DNA of 64,000 nt from Arthrobacter sp. ATA002 (GCF_026898095.1 NZ_CP114015.1:3038001-3102000); one strand, 5' to 3'. Counted from the stretch's first letter, positions 7,846-19,381 are shown. A program made the numbers and translations. The notes: generated by a model from the letters alone, not told the origin.

Positions 7846-10824
7846 TTGTGCGCCCCGGATTTGTCGGTGATCATCTTGGCAAGTTCACGCCTGCTGCCCA
7901 CATGCAGCTTGGAGTAGACCTGATACAGGTGCCCTTCGACGGTGCGCACCGAGATGTTCAGCTCCGCAGCAATGGCTTTATTGCTCGTGCCAGCGGCGGC
8001 CATCTTCGCAATCGACCGCTCCCGGAAGGTCAGGGCGCCGAGGTACTCGTCTGCGGAATCGTTCCCCTCCGCTGTTCCCGTGGAACCCGTGCCGCGCCGG
8101 CTGCGGTGGATGAACCGCACGGTCGCCCGGTCCCCGCCCCTGAGGCAACGGCCAGCGCGCGTTCGGAGGTTTGCCGGGCGAAGAGCACATGGCCGGCGGC
8201 TTCCCCCATTTCCGCCGCCTGGATCAGCAGCTGCGCGTCATAGCTGCCGGCCCCCTTCGCGTACGTCTCGCACATCCTGGCGAACGCTCCTGCTGGTGGG
8301 CGGCAACGGTCAGAATGCGGTCCAGGCTTTCCACGTCCCCCACCCGCACGGCGTGCAGCAGGGACAGCAGTTCGTAGGAGTAAGCTCCCCTCCGGTGGTC
8401 ATGGGCGGCCAGTTCAATGAAGCGGCGGGCGGCTTGGGCTGACCCGAGGGCGCCGTCGGCCAGGGCAGCGAAGTGCCGCGCGCCGCGGCGGACCGTCCAG
8501 GGACCGCCATCCGACGCCTTGCCGCTGAGCTGCAGGTACGCGTCGGCACCGGCGCTGTCCTTCTGCAGCGCGAAACAGTATGCTGCAGCGGCCGCGGCCA
8601 GCGGGATCATGGATTCCGGTCCGCCGACCCGAAGCTGTGCCACGGCCGGCACGAGGCAGCCCAGGGCGCTCTCGGCATCGCCGGAGTATGCGTGCAGCAG
8701 TCCCTGGCCCACTTCCCCGAACATTCCCGCAGACAGCGCGGCCTGTCCCTGCGCCCGCTGCTGGGCGAGTAGCCGCCTCGCATCGTGCAGCGCTCCGATG
8801 GCCAGATAAACGAGGATGATCCGGGTAACGGAGGTGCTCCGGTCATCGACGCCCACGTCCGGCTCGGCCAGGAGCCGCTCAACGTCCTGGGCCAGCTCCA
8901 AGGCTTCGTCCTGGCGGTCCGTCATCCCGAGCGCTTCACAGAGCCAGGAACCAATCAGGACGCGGAAACCCTTGTCGCGTCCGGTGGCGGCCGCCTGCAG
9001 CGGCGCAAGGTAGGCCGCGTTCTCGAGGAACCGTCCGTGGTTCGAGTTGCATTCGGCGCGGGCCAGGACCATGTCGCGGTTGAGGGCGGCCGTGTCAGCC
9101 CGGCTGATGCTTCCCGCCTCGGAGAGCTCCGCGGTGCGCTGTTCGGCCTGGCGCAGCAGTTCGCCGTGCTTCTTTGCAGTCCCGGCGGGCAGTGCCCCGG
9201 CGGGGAGCGCACCCGACAAAGCTCCCGTGGCAGCCATGCACAGCACCCTGTTTTCCGTGAGCAGCAGACGAACTTCCTCAAGCGGAGTTGCACCCTTCCC
9301 CCGGCTTCGGTAGCTGCTGAGTGCGGCCAGTGCGACGCCGTATTCCGCCCTCATCATCCGGGCGGAAACCAGTTCAAGGAGAGGACCCGGAGTCCTGGCG
9401 CTGTCCTCCCGGGACGAGAGGAAACGCAGCGCCCGTTCCGGGTCGCCCGATGAGTTGGCATCCCGTGCAGCCGCAACGGCGGCATCTGGGGTCAGCGACT
9501 CGCCGCTGTCCAGCCGCCACACGGCGAGGCGTGACGGTTCCACGACGGAAGAGGCAGGATCCGCGTCTCCGCTTTCCGGTGAAGCCCCTGCCTCGGATAC
9601 CGACAGCGAATGGGCAGCCGCAGCGGACCGCAGCTCCTCCAGCAGCCGGCCGCGTTCGGAGACATCAAGGGACAGGCAGAGGGCGCTGGCCAGCACCTCG
9701 TTCCGGATCCGTATGCGCGGCACGCTCTGCCTTTCGACGGCGAGGATCCCCTGTTCCTGCAGGATGTCCACTTCGCCGGGGTCGGTATCATGCAGGGCTA
9801 CGCCCAGCGGCAGCGAGCCCGACAGGGCCACGGTGCGCACCAGCGTCAACTGTCGTCCGGTCAGCCCGTCCAGACGCCCCAGCACCGCTTCGGCAACACG
9901 TCCGGCGGGTGCAGGCTGGTGCGGTTCCAAAACCCAGACCTGTCCGCTGTGGCTCACCCGTCCGCTCTCCCGGTAATCCCTGCAGCCCAGGGTAAGCAGG
10001 TGCGGGTTGCCCCCGGCATGACGGTGCAAATCGGCCACAGCCACCCCGGAAACGGGTCCGCCAAGTTCCGCAGACACCAGTTCTGCGGTCTCCGCCAAAT
10101 CCAGGGGCTCCAGGTCCACCCGGGAGAGGATGCCTTCCCGCCACAGGCCGGTGAACTCAGCAGGTGCCCGGCTGAAGTCGCGGAAGCAGGCCAGCAGGCC
10201 CGCCGTTCTGCTCAGGACCATCTGGCTGAGCGCCATGGCGGAGAAGTCGTCCAGGTCCTCCCCGTTGTCCACGGCCAGCAGGACGGGACGGTCCTCTGCC
10301 CGCTCCCGGATAAGCCGTGTCAGTCCGCGCAGGATCAGCACCGGATGCGAGGAAATGTCCGATTCCAGTTCTGACAGGAGAAAGGTCAGTGCGCCGAACG
10401 GAGTGCGCCCGGAAAACGCCGACCCGCGAACGTGGACAACATAGGTGTCGGAGCTCAATTGCCTCAGCACGTGATGGATCAGGGTTGTCTTGCCGCTGCC
10501 CGGTTCCCCCACGAGGATACATCCGGCTCCGCCTCCCGATGCAAGCCGCTCTTGAATCGTTTGGGTGACAGCGCGCCGGCCGACAAATCGCGACGGAGCA
10601 CTCTGGTCTTCCCTCGCAGCCTCGTCCTGCCGGAGAGCCTGGCTAGAGGGTGCTGCACCCGCTGCTCCGGGTACTGCGGAAGAACGAACGCGTGACGGGT
10701 GAATACTGTTGTGCACGGTGAGACCCGATTCTGCCGGTGGCTCCGCCCGGCGCTGATTTCCCGCCGGAAGAGGCTCATGTTCAATGTCTGCCGCAAGCGT
10801 AGGAGACGCTAACAGCAGGAACAC
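7842..10824 (-). CDS. LAL-type LuxR regulator 2 of the array (two frameshifts)
   Basis: Restoring one base near 8284 and one in the C run at 8132-8135 gives about 994 residues. Walker A is GEPGSGKTT and Walker B is VLLAVDNGEDLDD. The helical middle ends in a LuxR HTH with NISVRTVEGHLYQVYSKLHV. About 80 N-terminal residues before the ATPase are Pro/Ala/Ser-rich and probably disordered. The start is uncertain: GTG at 10824 is the longest option, and another GTG lies at 10715, neither with a strong ribosome site. The ATPase resembles regulators 3 and 5 (DN-type Walker B, LW-x-EG-x-L-x-RVDL motif), whereas the HTH is of the RTVEGH type seen in 1 and 4, so this looks like a mosaic. Confidence 0.85.
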
Positions 10825-10886
10825 GAGTACCGATCACCAGCGCAACGGACCCATTACTCAGGTTCAGCGTCGGCATCGTCCCGGAA

Positions 10887-10919
10887 CTACTTGGAAGCGG
10901 TGCGCCGCACTACCTGGAA
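10887..10919. repeat. Paired CTAC(N)TGGAA motif upstream of regulator 2
   Basis: CTACTTGGAA at 10887-10896 and CTACCTGGAA at 10910-10919 are 23 bp apart in the 168-bp gap between regulators 3 and 2. On the coding strand they read TTCCANGTAG. A third copy (CTACGTGGAA, 13890-13899) lies in the gap upstream of regulator 3, and a partial copy (CTACTTGGG, 4965-4973) lies upstream of the polysaccharide operon. They may be binding sites for one of the array proteins; this is inference. Confidence 0.4.
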
Positions 10920-10992
10920 TCATGTGATGCCACCGGTTCGGACGTACTGACCACCGGTATCACCGGCTTTCCTTGCTATCCTTCCCCGGATA

Positions 10993-13712
10993 CTACTCGG
11001 CTAGCAGGGACAGGGCGTTGCGCAAATCGGATCGGCCCGAGACATGCAGCCGCGCGAACACCCGGCCCAGATGCCAGTCCACCGTGCGGGCTGAGAGATG
11101 GAACCGCCGACCGAGGGCGGCACTTGTTTCACCGGCGGCAGCCTGGAGCGCCAGATCCCGCTCGAAGTCGCCCAGCTGGGTCAGGCCGTGTTCCACGCTG
11201 TTGAGCGGCGACAGCGCTCGGAAGCCTTCATGCTCCAGTTGTCGGGCCCGCCGGACCACGGCGCGGGTGGCGTGGCCGTCGCCCAGTATCCGGGCGGCGC
11301 GCGCAGCGCCGTGGCCAAGGAGGCTGTTCCGCTGCGCGAGCGCTTGCTCCGCGGCCCGGATGAGGGCCTCTATGTCATCGGTGAGCAGCCCGGCGGCCAG
11401 TTGGCTGTACAGATTGGCCGGCACGCCGTCGGCCGCTGCTGCTGTTGCCGCCAGCTCCTGCGCTGAAGCACGGTTCCCGCGCAGGGCCGCGGCAGAGAAC
11501 CCGAGGAGCGCATTAGGAACATCGCCTGCCTGCAGCTCCTCGGCGGCATAGCGGTGCAGCTCTGCCGCTGTTGCCGCCGGCTGGCTTGCACGGGACGCAA
11601 GGATGCGAAAATACCGGACCGCCGATGCCATGCCGGGGTCGGTCCGGACGGAATTCTCCAGCGGGGACGGCAGATCCATGACCGGATCGGTTGCCCGCTT
11701 CAGCAGGGCGCAATATCGTGCAGCCGCAGCAGCGAGCGGTATGAGATTGTCCGGATCGTGGGATTCCAGCTGCGCCAGCGCCGGTTGCAGGGATTCCAGG
11801 GCTGCATCGCTGCGCCCGGCGTAGGCGTGGACCAAGCCGACAGGGAGTTCGGTACCGGTGGAGGTGTGCAGCCCCGAGATGCTCCCGGTGCTCCCGGATT
11901 CCACCGTGGAGCGGGTCATGCCGAGTGCGGTTTCCAGTTCACCGCACCGGATCAACAGGAAGAAGAGGTGGTGGAATAGCAGTTCCCGGTTGCGTACATC
12001 GGTCTGGAGGCCCGCGGACAGCCTGGCGCGGATCTGGGACGCGAGCGCCCCCGCTTCAGTAAACCGGCCGGCCGCGGCGCTTTGCTGTGCCCGGCGGATT
12101 CCAGCCCAGAGTCGAAGACCCGGCGGCGCTGCGGGATCAGTGAAATCGTCCGCCAGGGATGCCGGCAGCTCGCCCAGCCTTCCACCGATGGACAGAAGCT
12201 CGGCACGCGCCAGCGACACTTCAAGCCTGGGGCCGGGACGCGCCCCAGAGTCCTCGGGCAGAAGCCGCTCGGCCTGATCCAGCATCTGCTCCGGGTCATC
12301 AACACAGGCGGGAGTCCGCGCCGCGCTCAGGGCACGGTCGGTCAGGACCCTGAGCTGCAGTTCCCTCGGGGCTTCCCGAACTGTGGTTTCCGCGGCGGCC
12401 AGCACTCCGTGCGCCTGGGCATGCAGGCCCTCGGCACGCAGCGCACCGGCTTCCTCCAGTACGACGGCGAGGGGGCGCGGCGCTGCCACGGCACGCGCGT
12501 AGCGGAGGGCGGCAGCGGTATCGCCGGTTTCGTTGGCCCAGCGCGCAGCCGCCAGCGCCGTTCCATCATCCGGTGCAATGCTCACTGACAGGGACCAGGC
12601 AGCCAGGCCGGCTGCGGTTGCTCCGGTAAGGACGGCGGCATCCACCACCCGTGTCACCTCGGACCATAGGTCCCGGCTGCGGCCAAACGGAATTCTGGCT
12701 GCGATGGTGGCAGGTTGCAGATGCCAGGCCAGGCGCACCGGTTGGCCATGCCCTCCGTTGATGGTCAGGACTGATGCTTCTTCCAAGGCGTCCACAGTGT
12801 GGGCAGGAACAAGCTGCAGGACAGTTTCCATCGGCAGTTCGCGGCACAACGCCAGTATCTCGACGGCACGCCGCTCCCCGGAGTGAAGCGCCGCAGCACC
12901 GTCTCCACCCTTTCCGGCAGCTCGCCCGAGTGGACCAGCGGCCCGGACCATGTCCAGAAACCCCGGCGCTGCACCACTGACTTGGAACTAATGTGGTCCC
13001 GGCAAAGCAGGGACGCCAAAAGCGGGTTTCCTCTGCTTTGCTGCCACAGCATGTACCGGGCCCTGGTGGTCAGCGGTCCGCCGGCATTTCCGGCCAGCAG
13101 TTCCCCGGTCCGTTCCTGATCCAACGGGGCCAAATCGATGCGTTTGAGCGAGCCGTCGGTCCAGAGCCTCACATACTCCTCATGGCACCGGATGAGGTCC
13201 CCGCTGATGAGAAGCAGTGCCACCGTTCCCCGGCGGCAAAGCTCGGAGGTGACCAGGACGCCAAGATCGTCAATTTCCTCCGCGTTGTCGATCACCAGGA
13301 CGATCCGTCGCCCGGAGGCCTGACGGATCAGCAGGGATTCGAGCGCCCGCACCACGTGGACCGGATTGGCGAGCTCTTCCTGAGGCATGTCGCTGAGCAG
13401 CCAGGCCAGGGCACCGTAGGAAGTTTGGGCCGAGAGGGTACTGCCGCGCAGCTGCACGTTGTACCCGCCGTAGCGGTTTGCCGCCTCACGGGCCAGCGTG
13501 GTTTTACCGATTCCCGCAGCCCCCAAAATGACGGCGCCGGGACCATGCAAAGCGGCCAAGACCGCCCGCAGCGCAGTATCACGCGCATCACCGGGCTTCG
13601 GCGGCGCTGCCGCTCCGGCTGAGCGGACTCGGCTCGGAGAGACCGGACCCGTTCCCTGGCCGCCCGGGGGCGGGGGCTGGGTGGACGGGCCTGGTTGTTG
13701 AAGCGTGCTCAT
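10993..13712 (-). CDS. LAL-type LuxR regulator 3 of the array (frameshifted)
   Basis: With one base restored in the C run at 12876-12879 this encodes about 906 residues. Walker A is GAAGIGKTT, Walker B is VLVIDNAEEIDD, then a long helical middle and a C-terminal HTH with LSARTVDWHLGRVFARLHVS. The DWH variant of the recognition helix is shared only with regulator 5, as is a GRSRDLW segment in the central region, so 3 and 5 are close paralogues. The start ATG at 13712 is preceded by AAGGG with about 6 nt spacing. A 168-bp gap separates it from regulator 2 and 289 bp from regulator 4, so it may have its own promoter. Confidence 0.88.
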
Positions 13713-13881
13713 CGGGACCCTTATGAATTGACAGAACGCGTTGTGAGGCTGGAGGTTCACAGCCGACTGACTTTTCCCGTGACCGTGCTCCCCTCAGCAG
13801 GAACCAGCTCCGCCGAGGATCAACCCCAACCCTAGGTTTGGAATCTGCGTGCGGCACGGGTACCAGATACCCGACCGGCGG

Positions 13882-13901
13882 ACTTCCGGCTACGTGGAAG
13901 T
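13882..13901. promoter_or_regulatory. Dyad ACTTCC-N8-GGAAGT upstream of regulator 3
   Basis: A perfect 6-bp dyad with an 8-nt centre lies about 170 bp upstream of the regulator 3 start. It contains the CTACGTGGAA copy of the motif found upstream of regulator 2. A second small dyad, GGGTA-N5-TACCC, lies at 13858-13872. Both are candidate operators for regulation within the array. Confidence 0.4.
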
Positions 13902-14001
13902 ACGTTAAGCGGCGCCGGGGTACTGGCTGTTGCAGGAGCCGATCAGTTGCCGGCGCCGCTCAATGAATACCTAATCCATGGAGGTAGCCGCCGCTGCCTG
14001 C

Positions 14002-16689
14002 TCATCCCTGGCTGTTACCGGTGAGCAGCCCCTGTTTCAGATCCTCCCGCCGGCTGATTCCGAGTTTCTCAAAGGTCCGGTATATGTGGCCCTCAACCGT
14101 CCGCACGGAGAGGAAGAGCCGTTCGGCGATTTCGGCGTTCCGGTAGCCCTGAATAACCAGGGCGGCGATGTCCCGTTCCCGCCGGGTCAGCAGCGGCGCT
14201 CCGGCATGCAGGGTGTGGGACGGGGAGTGCCCGTTCTTTTTGTTGAGCAGCTTTTGGACCCGCTGAAGCAGCGCCTTGTCGCCGCTGGCCCTGGCAATCC
14301 TGAGCGCTTCATCGCAGCACCGGTTGGCTACGCGGCGCCATCCCGGCTCGACCTTTCCGGCACCAAAACGCAGGAGCTCATCGATGTCCTCGTCCAGGAA
14401 GGCCCGGGCCAGCCGCCCCGCCGCCTGAGCCTGGGGACCTTCAAACTCCTCGGTTATTTTCGCCAGCCGGCCCAGTCCGTCCATATTCCCGAGGGCCAGG
14501 GCCAAGATCCTTAGTTCGAGCTCCACTGCGGCAAAGCCCGCCTCCTGTGCCTCAGAAATGATCTCCCGCAGGTGCTTGGGGGCGTCACGCTGCATGGCGA
14601 GCACCGCTCCGGTAGCCGTGGCGTATCCGCGGGCGAGCAGGCGGTATGCCGCCGGCCCCCGGGGCTTCATGCCGCCGGCCTCGGCCAGGAGCTCCTCGGC
14701 CTGCTGCCGCTGTCCTCCGGTGGCTGCAACAAAGGCGCCCAGCGACAGTGCCAGCGGCAGCATTCCCTCGTCGTCGTGGGTTCGGAGCCCTTCGATCGAT
14801 GCGGACAGGTAAGTAAGGGCCGCCGCGGCATCGTCTTTGCGCAGGTGCATGACGGCGAGTGCCAGGTCCACCATCCCGGCGACCCGCACGAGCGCGCCGA
14901 AAACCCCTGCCGTCCCGTGCTGCGCCGCGGTTTGCAGGGCGTCCCAGTTCCCCATCCACAGCAGCGCGGCCACATGGCGCTGGAGGACGAAGTGGTAGTA
15001 GGACATGAACCGGTGTCCGCCCCGGTCCAGCACTGCCATCGCGTCCTGGCCCAGCTCGGATGCCGCGGCCACCCGGCCGGTGGCAGTGTAGATTTCGGCC
15101 AGCACCGCTTCCGCCACCAAAATGGCTTCGTCGTCGCCGGCCCGCCTTGCATCCGCGAGGATGGAGCTGAGCTCATCCTCTGCCGGCTGCAGTTCCCCGT
15201 CGCCCACCCGGCTCATGAGGTTCAGAAGCCGGCCTCCCCGGCGGGAAGAAATCAGGTCGGCCGTGAGCTCCGCATCCAGGTTTCCGCCGGCTTCGATGCG
15301 GTCGACTCCGGCCAGCCAGTCAGCGGCAACGGCGCGCAGGCCCGAGACCCCCGACTGCTCCTGCCGGGACAGCTGGGCCCGGATCAACACTGCCATTTTG
15401 AGGGTGGTGGGGTCGGCGGCGGCATCCGTTACGCCGTCAATCAGTTCCCGCGCTGAACCGAGGTCACCGTCCTGGTGGCATGCCCGGGCCGCCTGGACCC
15501 GGGCGGCCAGGGCGTACTCCGGACCCTTGACCGCTCCGGCGGCCCGCAGTGCGGCGGCAGTGTCAAAGGCATTGTTGGCGCGGTAGGCAGCCTGGACCAG
15601 TTTGGCGTCGCTCACCTCGTCGCCGCAGTCCAGTGACCAGATAACCCACCGGAGCAGATTGTCGGCGGTGCCCGCTGCTGCGCCTGATGTCAGCAGCCGC
15701 TGCCGCAGGCGGGCGCTGCGGGCGGCCGGAACCAGCCGGCGCACCACATCGCCGTACAGGGGGTGCATCGGCTGCAGCAGGCGGGACGGGCCGGTGGAAA
15801 TTTTCACCAGTTTAGCTTCGGTGAGTGCATCGACTGCCCGGTGCAGCCCGAGCTCAAACGCGGTGGATGCCGGCAGCGGCTCCGCCAGCGCAATAAGCTC
15901 CAGGGCGTCGCGCTCGTCCCGGGTCAGCCCCGACAGCTGTGCCCGGAGCAGGTCACCCAACCGTCCCTCCGGCGGGAGCATGTGTTCGTGCAGGAGCCAT
16001 ACGCCGTTGCGGGCCGCCAGGGTGCCCGCACGCGTGGTTTCCGCCAGCAGAGCCAGGGTTAGCATGGGGTTTCCCCCGGCGGCGAGCGCGAGATCCGTGC
16101 TTGTGCCGGTCAGCACCGGGCCGCCAAGCACCTGAACGCACAACTCGTGGACCTGCTCCTCGGTCAGCGGCTGCAGCTCGTGCCGGGTCAGCGCCCCTTC
16201 CCACACCTGGTTGGGAATACCGGAGGGAACATCGGCAATCCGCCGCGCGAGGAGCAGGATACGGATCTGCGCTGACGCGATGAGCTGGGCCAGCAGATCG
16301 GCCGAGGCTTCGTCCAGGGCGTCAGCGTCATCCACGATCAGCAGCGGAGCTGCCTCCGGACCGGATTTTTCACGGTCCGGATACAGCCTCCGCAGCAGTG
16401 CGCGCATCACGGCAAGCGGGGATCCGGCGTCCTGCGGGTCCACATCGCTGATCAGCGGAGCCAGGGCGCCGTAGGAAACCTGTGACAGGGATGAGCTGGT
16501 ATGAATCCGGTACACCGGAATTTGGCCCTCCAGCCGCTGTGCGAGAATTCCCGCCAGCGCGCTCTTGCCCATCCCGGCGTCAGCCACCACGACGGCGCCG
16601 TGCCCGCCCGGGCGCAGCACGCTGGCCAGCACCTCCCGGAGCACGGCTTCCCGGCCCACAAATGGCCGCGCCGCCGCTGCTTGCATCAC
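14002..16689 (-). CDS. LAL-type LuxR regulator 4 of the array (intact)
   Basis: The only array member readable in a single frame: 895 residues. Walker A lies at about residues 36-43 (ADAGMGKS), with Walker B LLIVDDADALDE about 80 residues later. Residues from about 400 to 820 are Ala/Leu-rich helical repeats of TPR type. The last 65 residues carry the LuxR HTH with FLSVRTVEGHIYRTFEKLGI. GTG at 16689 and ATG at 16686 are both possible; an AGGGGGGA ribosome site favours the ATG. It starts 32 bp after the stop of regulator 5, so they are probably co-transcribed. There is no N-terminal autoinducer or receiver domain, so the signal presumably acts on the ATPase or helical region. Confidence 0.92.
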   Translation of the reverse strand: MMQAAAARPFVGREAVLREVLASVLRPGGHGAVVVADAGMGKSALAGILAQRLEGQIPVYRIHTSSSLSQVSYGALAPLISDVDPQDAGSPLAVMRALLRRLYPDREKSGPEAAPLLIVDDADALDEASADLLAQLIASAQIRILLLARRIADVPSGIPNQVWEGALTRHELQPLTEEQVHELCVQVLGGPVLTGTSTDLALAAGGNPMLTLALLAETTRAGTLAARNGVWLLHEHMLPPEGRLGDLLRAQLSGLTRDERDALELIALAEPLPASTAFELGLHRAVDALTEAKLVKISTGPSRLLQPMHPLYGDVVRRLVPAARSARLRQRLLTSGAAAGTADNLLRWVIWSLDCGDEVSDAKLVQAAYRANNAFDTAAALRAAGAVKGPEYALAARVQAARACHQDGDLGSARELIDGVTDAAADPTTLKMAVLIRAQLSRQEQSGVSGLRAVAADWLAGVDRIEAGGNLDAELTADLISSRRGGRLLNLMSRVGDGELQPAEDELSSILADARRAGDDEAILVAEAVLAEIYTATGRVAAASELGQDAMAVLDRGGHRFMSYYHFVLQRHVAALLWMGNWDALQTAAQHGTAGVFGALVRVAGMVDLALAVMHLRKDDAAAALTYLSASIEGLRTHDDEGMLPLALSLGAFVAATGGQRQQAEELLAEAGGMKPRGPAAYRLLARGYATATGAVLAMQRDAPKHLREIISEAQEAGFAAVELELRILALALGNMDGLGRLAKITEEFEGPQAQAAGRLARAFLDEDIDELLRFGAGKVEPGWRRVANRCCDEALRIARASGDKALLQRVQKLLNKKNGHSPSHTLHAGAPLLTRRERDIAALVIQGYRNAEIAERLFLSVRTVEGHIYRTFEKLGISRREDLKQGLLTGNSQG

Positions 16690-16721
16690 GAGTCCCCCCT
16701 GATTTCCGGCACAGCTGCCGC

Positions 16722-19381
16722 CTAACGCAGCGCCTCGCCGAGCTCCGAGCGCCCTGAAACATGCAGCTTGTGGAAGATCTTACCCAGGTGCCAATCTATG
16801 GTCCGCGGCGACAGGTGCAAGTCCTCGCTCATTTCCCTGCGTGTCGCGGTCCCCGCAGCCCGCCGCGCTAAATCCGCTTCAAACGGGGACAGCGCCGCCA
16901 TCCGCGCCTGGATGCTGTTGGCCTGCCGGAGCTTGCGGAAACTGCTTTGCTCGAGCCGGCGCGCACTGCGCAGCTGTTCCCGGCTGTCACCGTCCGCCCG
17001 TCCTTCGAGCAGCTGAAGTGCGGCCTGTGCAGCGTTGTTGCAGAGCAGTTCGTTGCCCAGGAGCGCGGCGCCGGTGGCAGCTTCCAGCAGCAGGGCCGGG
17101 TTTCCCTGTTCCTGTCCGGCGCTGAAGCAGTACAGTGCTCCGGCCCAGCGGCCGGTAGCCGCAGCAGCTGCCGCAGCCAGTTCCCTGGCCGCAGCCGGAC
17201 ACCCATGGCGGGTTGCTGCGGCCAGGCAATGAAGGGCGACCGGAACCATGCCCCGGTCCAGACTGCTGCGGGCCAGGGAACGCAGCTCAGCGCACAGCTG
17301 TTTCGGGTCTCCGGCGAACCGGGCCTCCACTTGGAGGGCAAGCGTTATCAACCGCACCAGTTCCTGCGGACGGTAGCCGTAGGCTGTTCCTGAAGCCTCC
17401 CACCGGCGGGCTTCCTCAAGGTCCCCCCGAAGCGCAAGAACCTGTGCGGAGAGTGCCTGCACGAAAGGAGGACGTCCAGGGGGTCCTGAAGCCGGATTTG
17501 GCCCGCAGCACTGGTGAGGAGTTCGAGGGCGCTGTCCGTCCTGCCGCACAGGGCATGGACCACTCCGATCGCCACGTCCCCCGTGCTGCCACGGAAGGCG
17601 CGGCGGTTGGAGCCGTCCACCAGCTCCACCACCAGTTGTTCGGCGAGCCGGTGTTCCCCGGCTGCAACCAGCGCAAGGAACATCCTGATATGGACGGCGT
17701 CCAGGGTGTTTGCGCCCTGCGTGCCCTGAAATCCGTCCTTGAAGGGCTGCAGCAGTGACAGGAGCTCCTCGCCGTGTCCGGAGAGCGCCAGAACCTGGGC
17801 CTGCAGGACCAGTGCCTGCAGCCGGACGGGCGGGCCCAGCGTCCGGTCCACAGCAACGGCGCCGAGCCCGTCGGGTACGTCCCCCGGCCGTCCGCTGTCA
17901 ATGGCGAGGGCGCTGCGCATCAGCAGGACCCTCGCTTCCCGCGTGTGCCGGGCGGCGTTCCCGCCCAGGGCAGGAATTTCCGGCGTGATCAGGTCCAGGA
18001 CCTCCGCCGCGTCGCCGTGGCCGGGCAGGACCTGCAGCAGTGCAGCTTTCTGCAGCATCAGTTCCACCCAGGTTTCGGGGTCCTCCGGGTAGGGCGACGG
18101 CGGAAGCGCGCCCAGCGCACGGAGTGCGCCGGAACAATCTCCGGACTCTTTCAGTGCCCGGACCTCGGCCAGCAGCATCGCGGGGCTGCGGTGGTCCTCG
18201 GGGACCGCGCGGATAAACAGCAGCGCCGAGAGCGGATCGTCGGATGCCGAAGCCAGCCCGGCGGCCAGCAGCGCAGTTTCCGGGTCCAGGGTGCCCTGGC
18301 AGGCCAGGGTCCACCGCGCGAACCGGAGGGTGGCCCAGGGGCTCAGCAGGGACGGATTTACCAGTGCGGATATTTCCTCCCACAGTTCCCGGCTGCGCCC
18401 GGGAGCGATGGCAGCGGCAATGGCTGCATCCGTGCTGCGGCCGGAGAGCCGGACGCCCTGGCCTGACACTTCCACCATGCGCGCCTCTTCGAGCGAGTCC
18501 ATGGTGTCGGCGGGGAAGAGCTTCAGCACCACGGAGAGCGGCAGGTCCCCGGACAGTGCCAGAAGTTGGATCAGGGATCTTTCGTCGGGCGGGAGTTTTT
18601 GAAGCCGGGCCGTGATCACTTCGGCCACTTGTCCGGAGAAGACCAGTGGTTTGGCAAGCGCCCACGCGCCGTCCAGCCGAACCAGGGATCCTACCCCGGC
18701 CTGGTCCCGGGTAAGGAGCGTGACGAGCTGCGGAACACCGCCGGAGTGGCGCTGGATCGACTGGACGGCCATGGTGGACACCGGGCCGCCCAGAATCTTC
18801 TGCATGAGCCTGCGGGTCTGCTCCATCGTCAGCGGGCCGAGGTCCACGCGGTGCAGCAGGCCCTCGGTCCAGAGCGCCAAAATGTCCGGTGAAGACTCCG
18901 AAAAGTTCACCGCTGTGGCCAGAACGCGGACGTCCGACCTTCGAATCAGCTGCGAAACGGCCAGCGCCGTCCAGTCATCAAGAAATTCGACGTTGTCCAG
19001 CAGCAGCAGAACCTGTTTTCCGCCGGCACGCTCTTCGAGCAGGGAACCCAGCTCCTGCAGGAGCCGTTCGGGCCGTGCTGCCGCCCCTTCCGGCAGGTCG
19101 GAGATCATCCAGGCCAGTGCGCCAAAGGGTGTTTGACCCGAAACCCGGGAGCCGCGGACGGTCACCGCGTGATAGGCCGGATCCGCGGCCGCGGCCCGGA
19201 CGAGCGCGGTCTTGCCAATCCCCGCCGGGCCGGCCACTACCGCCCCGGCGGCTGCTTCCAGCCCGTACACCAGTTCGGCCAGCGCCTCGTCCCGGCCAAC
19301 AAGTTGGTCCTGCACATCTTCGGTCCCCGACAACATACCTATAACCACGCCCCCAGGCATCCCCACAATTGGTGCTTCCAC
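16722..19381 (-). CDS. LAL-type LuxR regulator 5, first gene of the array (frameshifted)
   Basis: With one base restored in the A run at 17464-17466 this encodes about 886 residues. Walker A is GPAGIGKT, Walker B is VLLLLDNVEFLDD, then helical repeats and a C-terminal HTH LSPRTIDWHLGKIFHKLHVS. It is the promoter-proximal gene of the five. Start options are GTG 19381, ATG 19360 and ATG 19336; none has a strong ribosome site. It is closest to regulator 3, sharing the DWH recognition helix and a GRSRELW segment. The break lies in the last third, so naive annotation would give an ATPase without its DNA-binding domain and a separate small LuxR protein. Confidence 0.88.

Noticed and set aside
5078..19381. 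Quorum-sensing LuxR/LuxI system
   Set aside because: No autoinducer-binding domain and no LuxI homologue; the proteins are ATPase-type LAL regulators.
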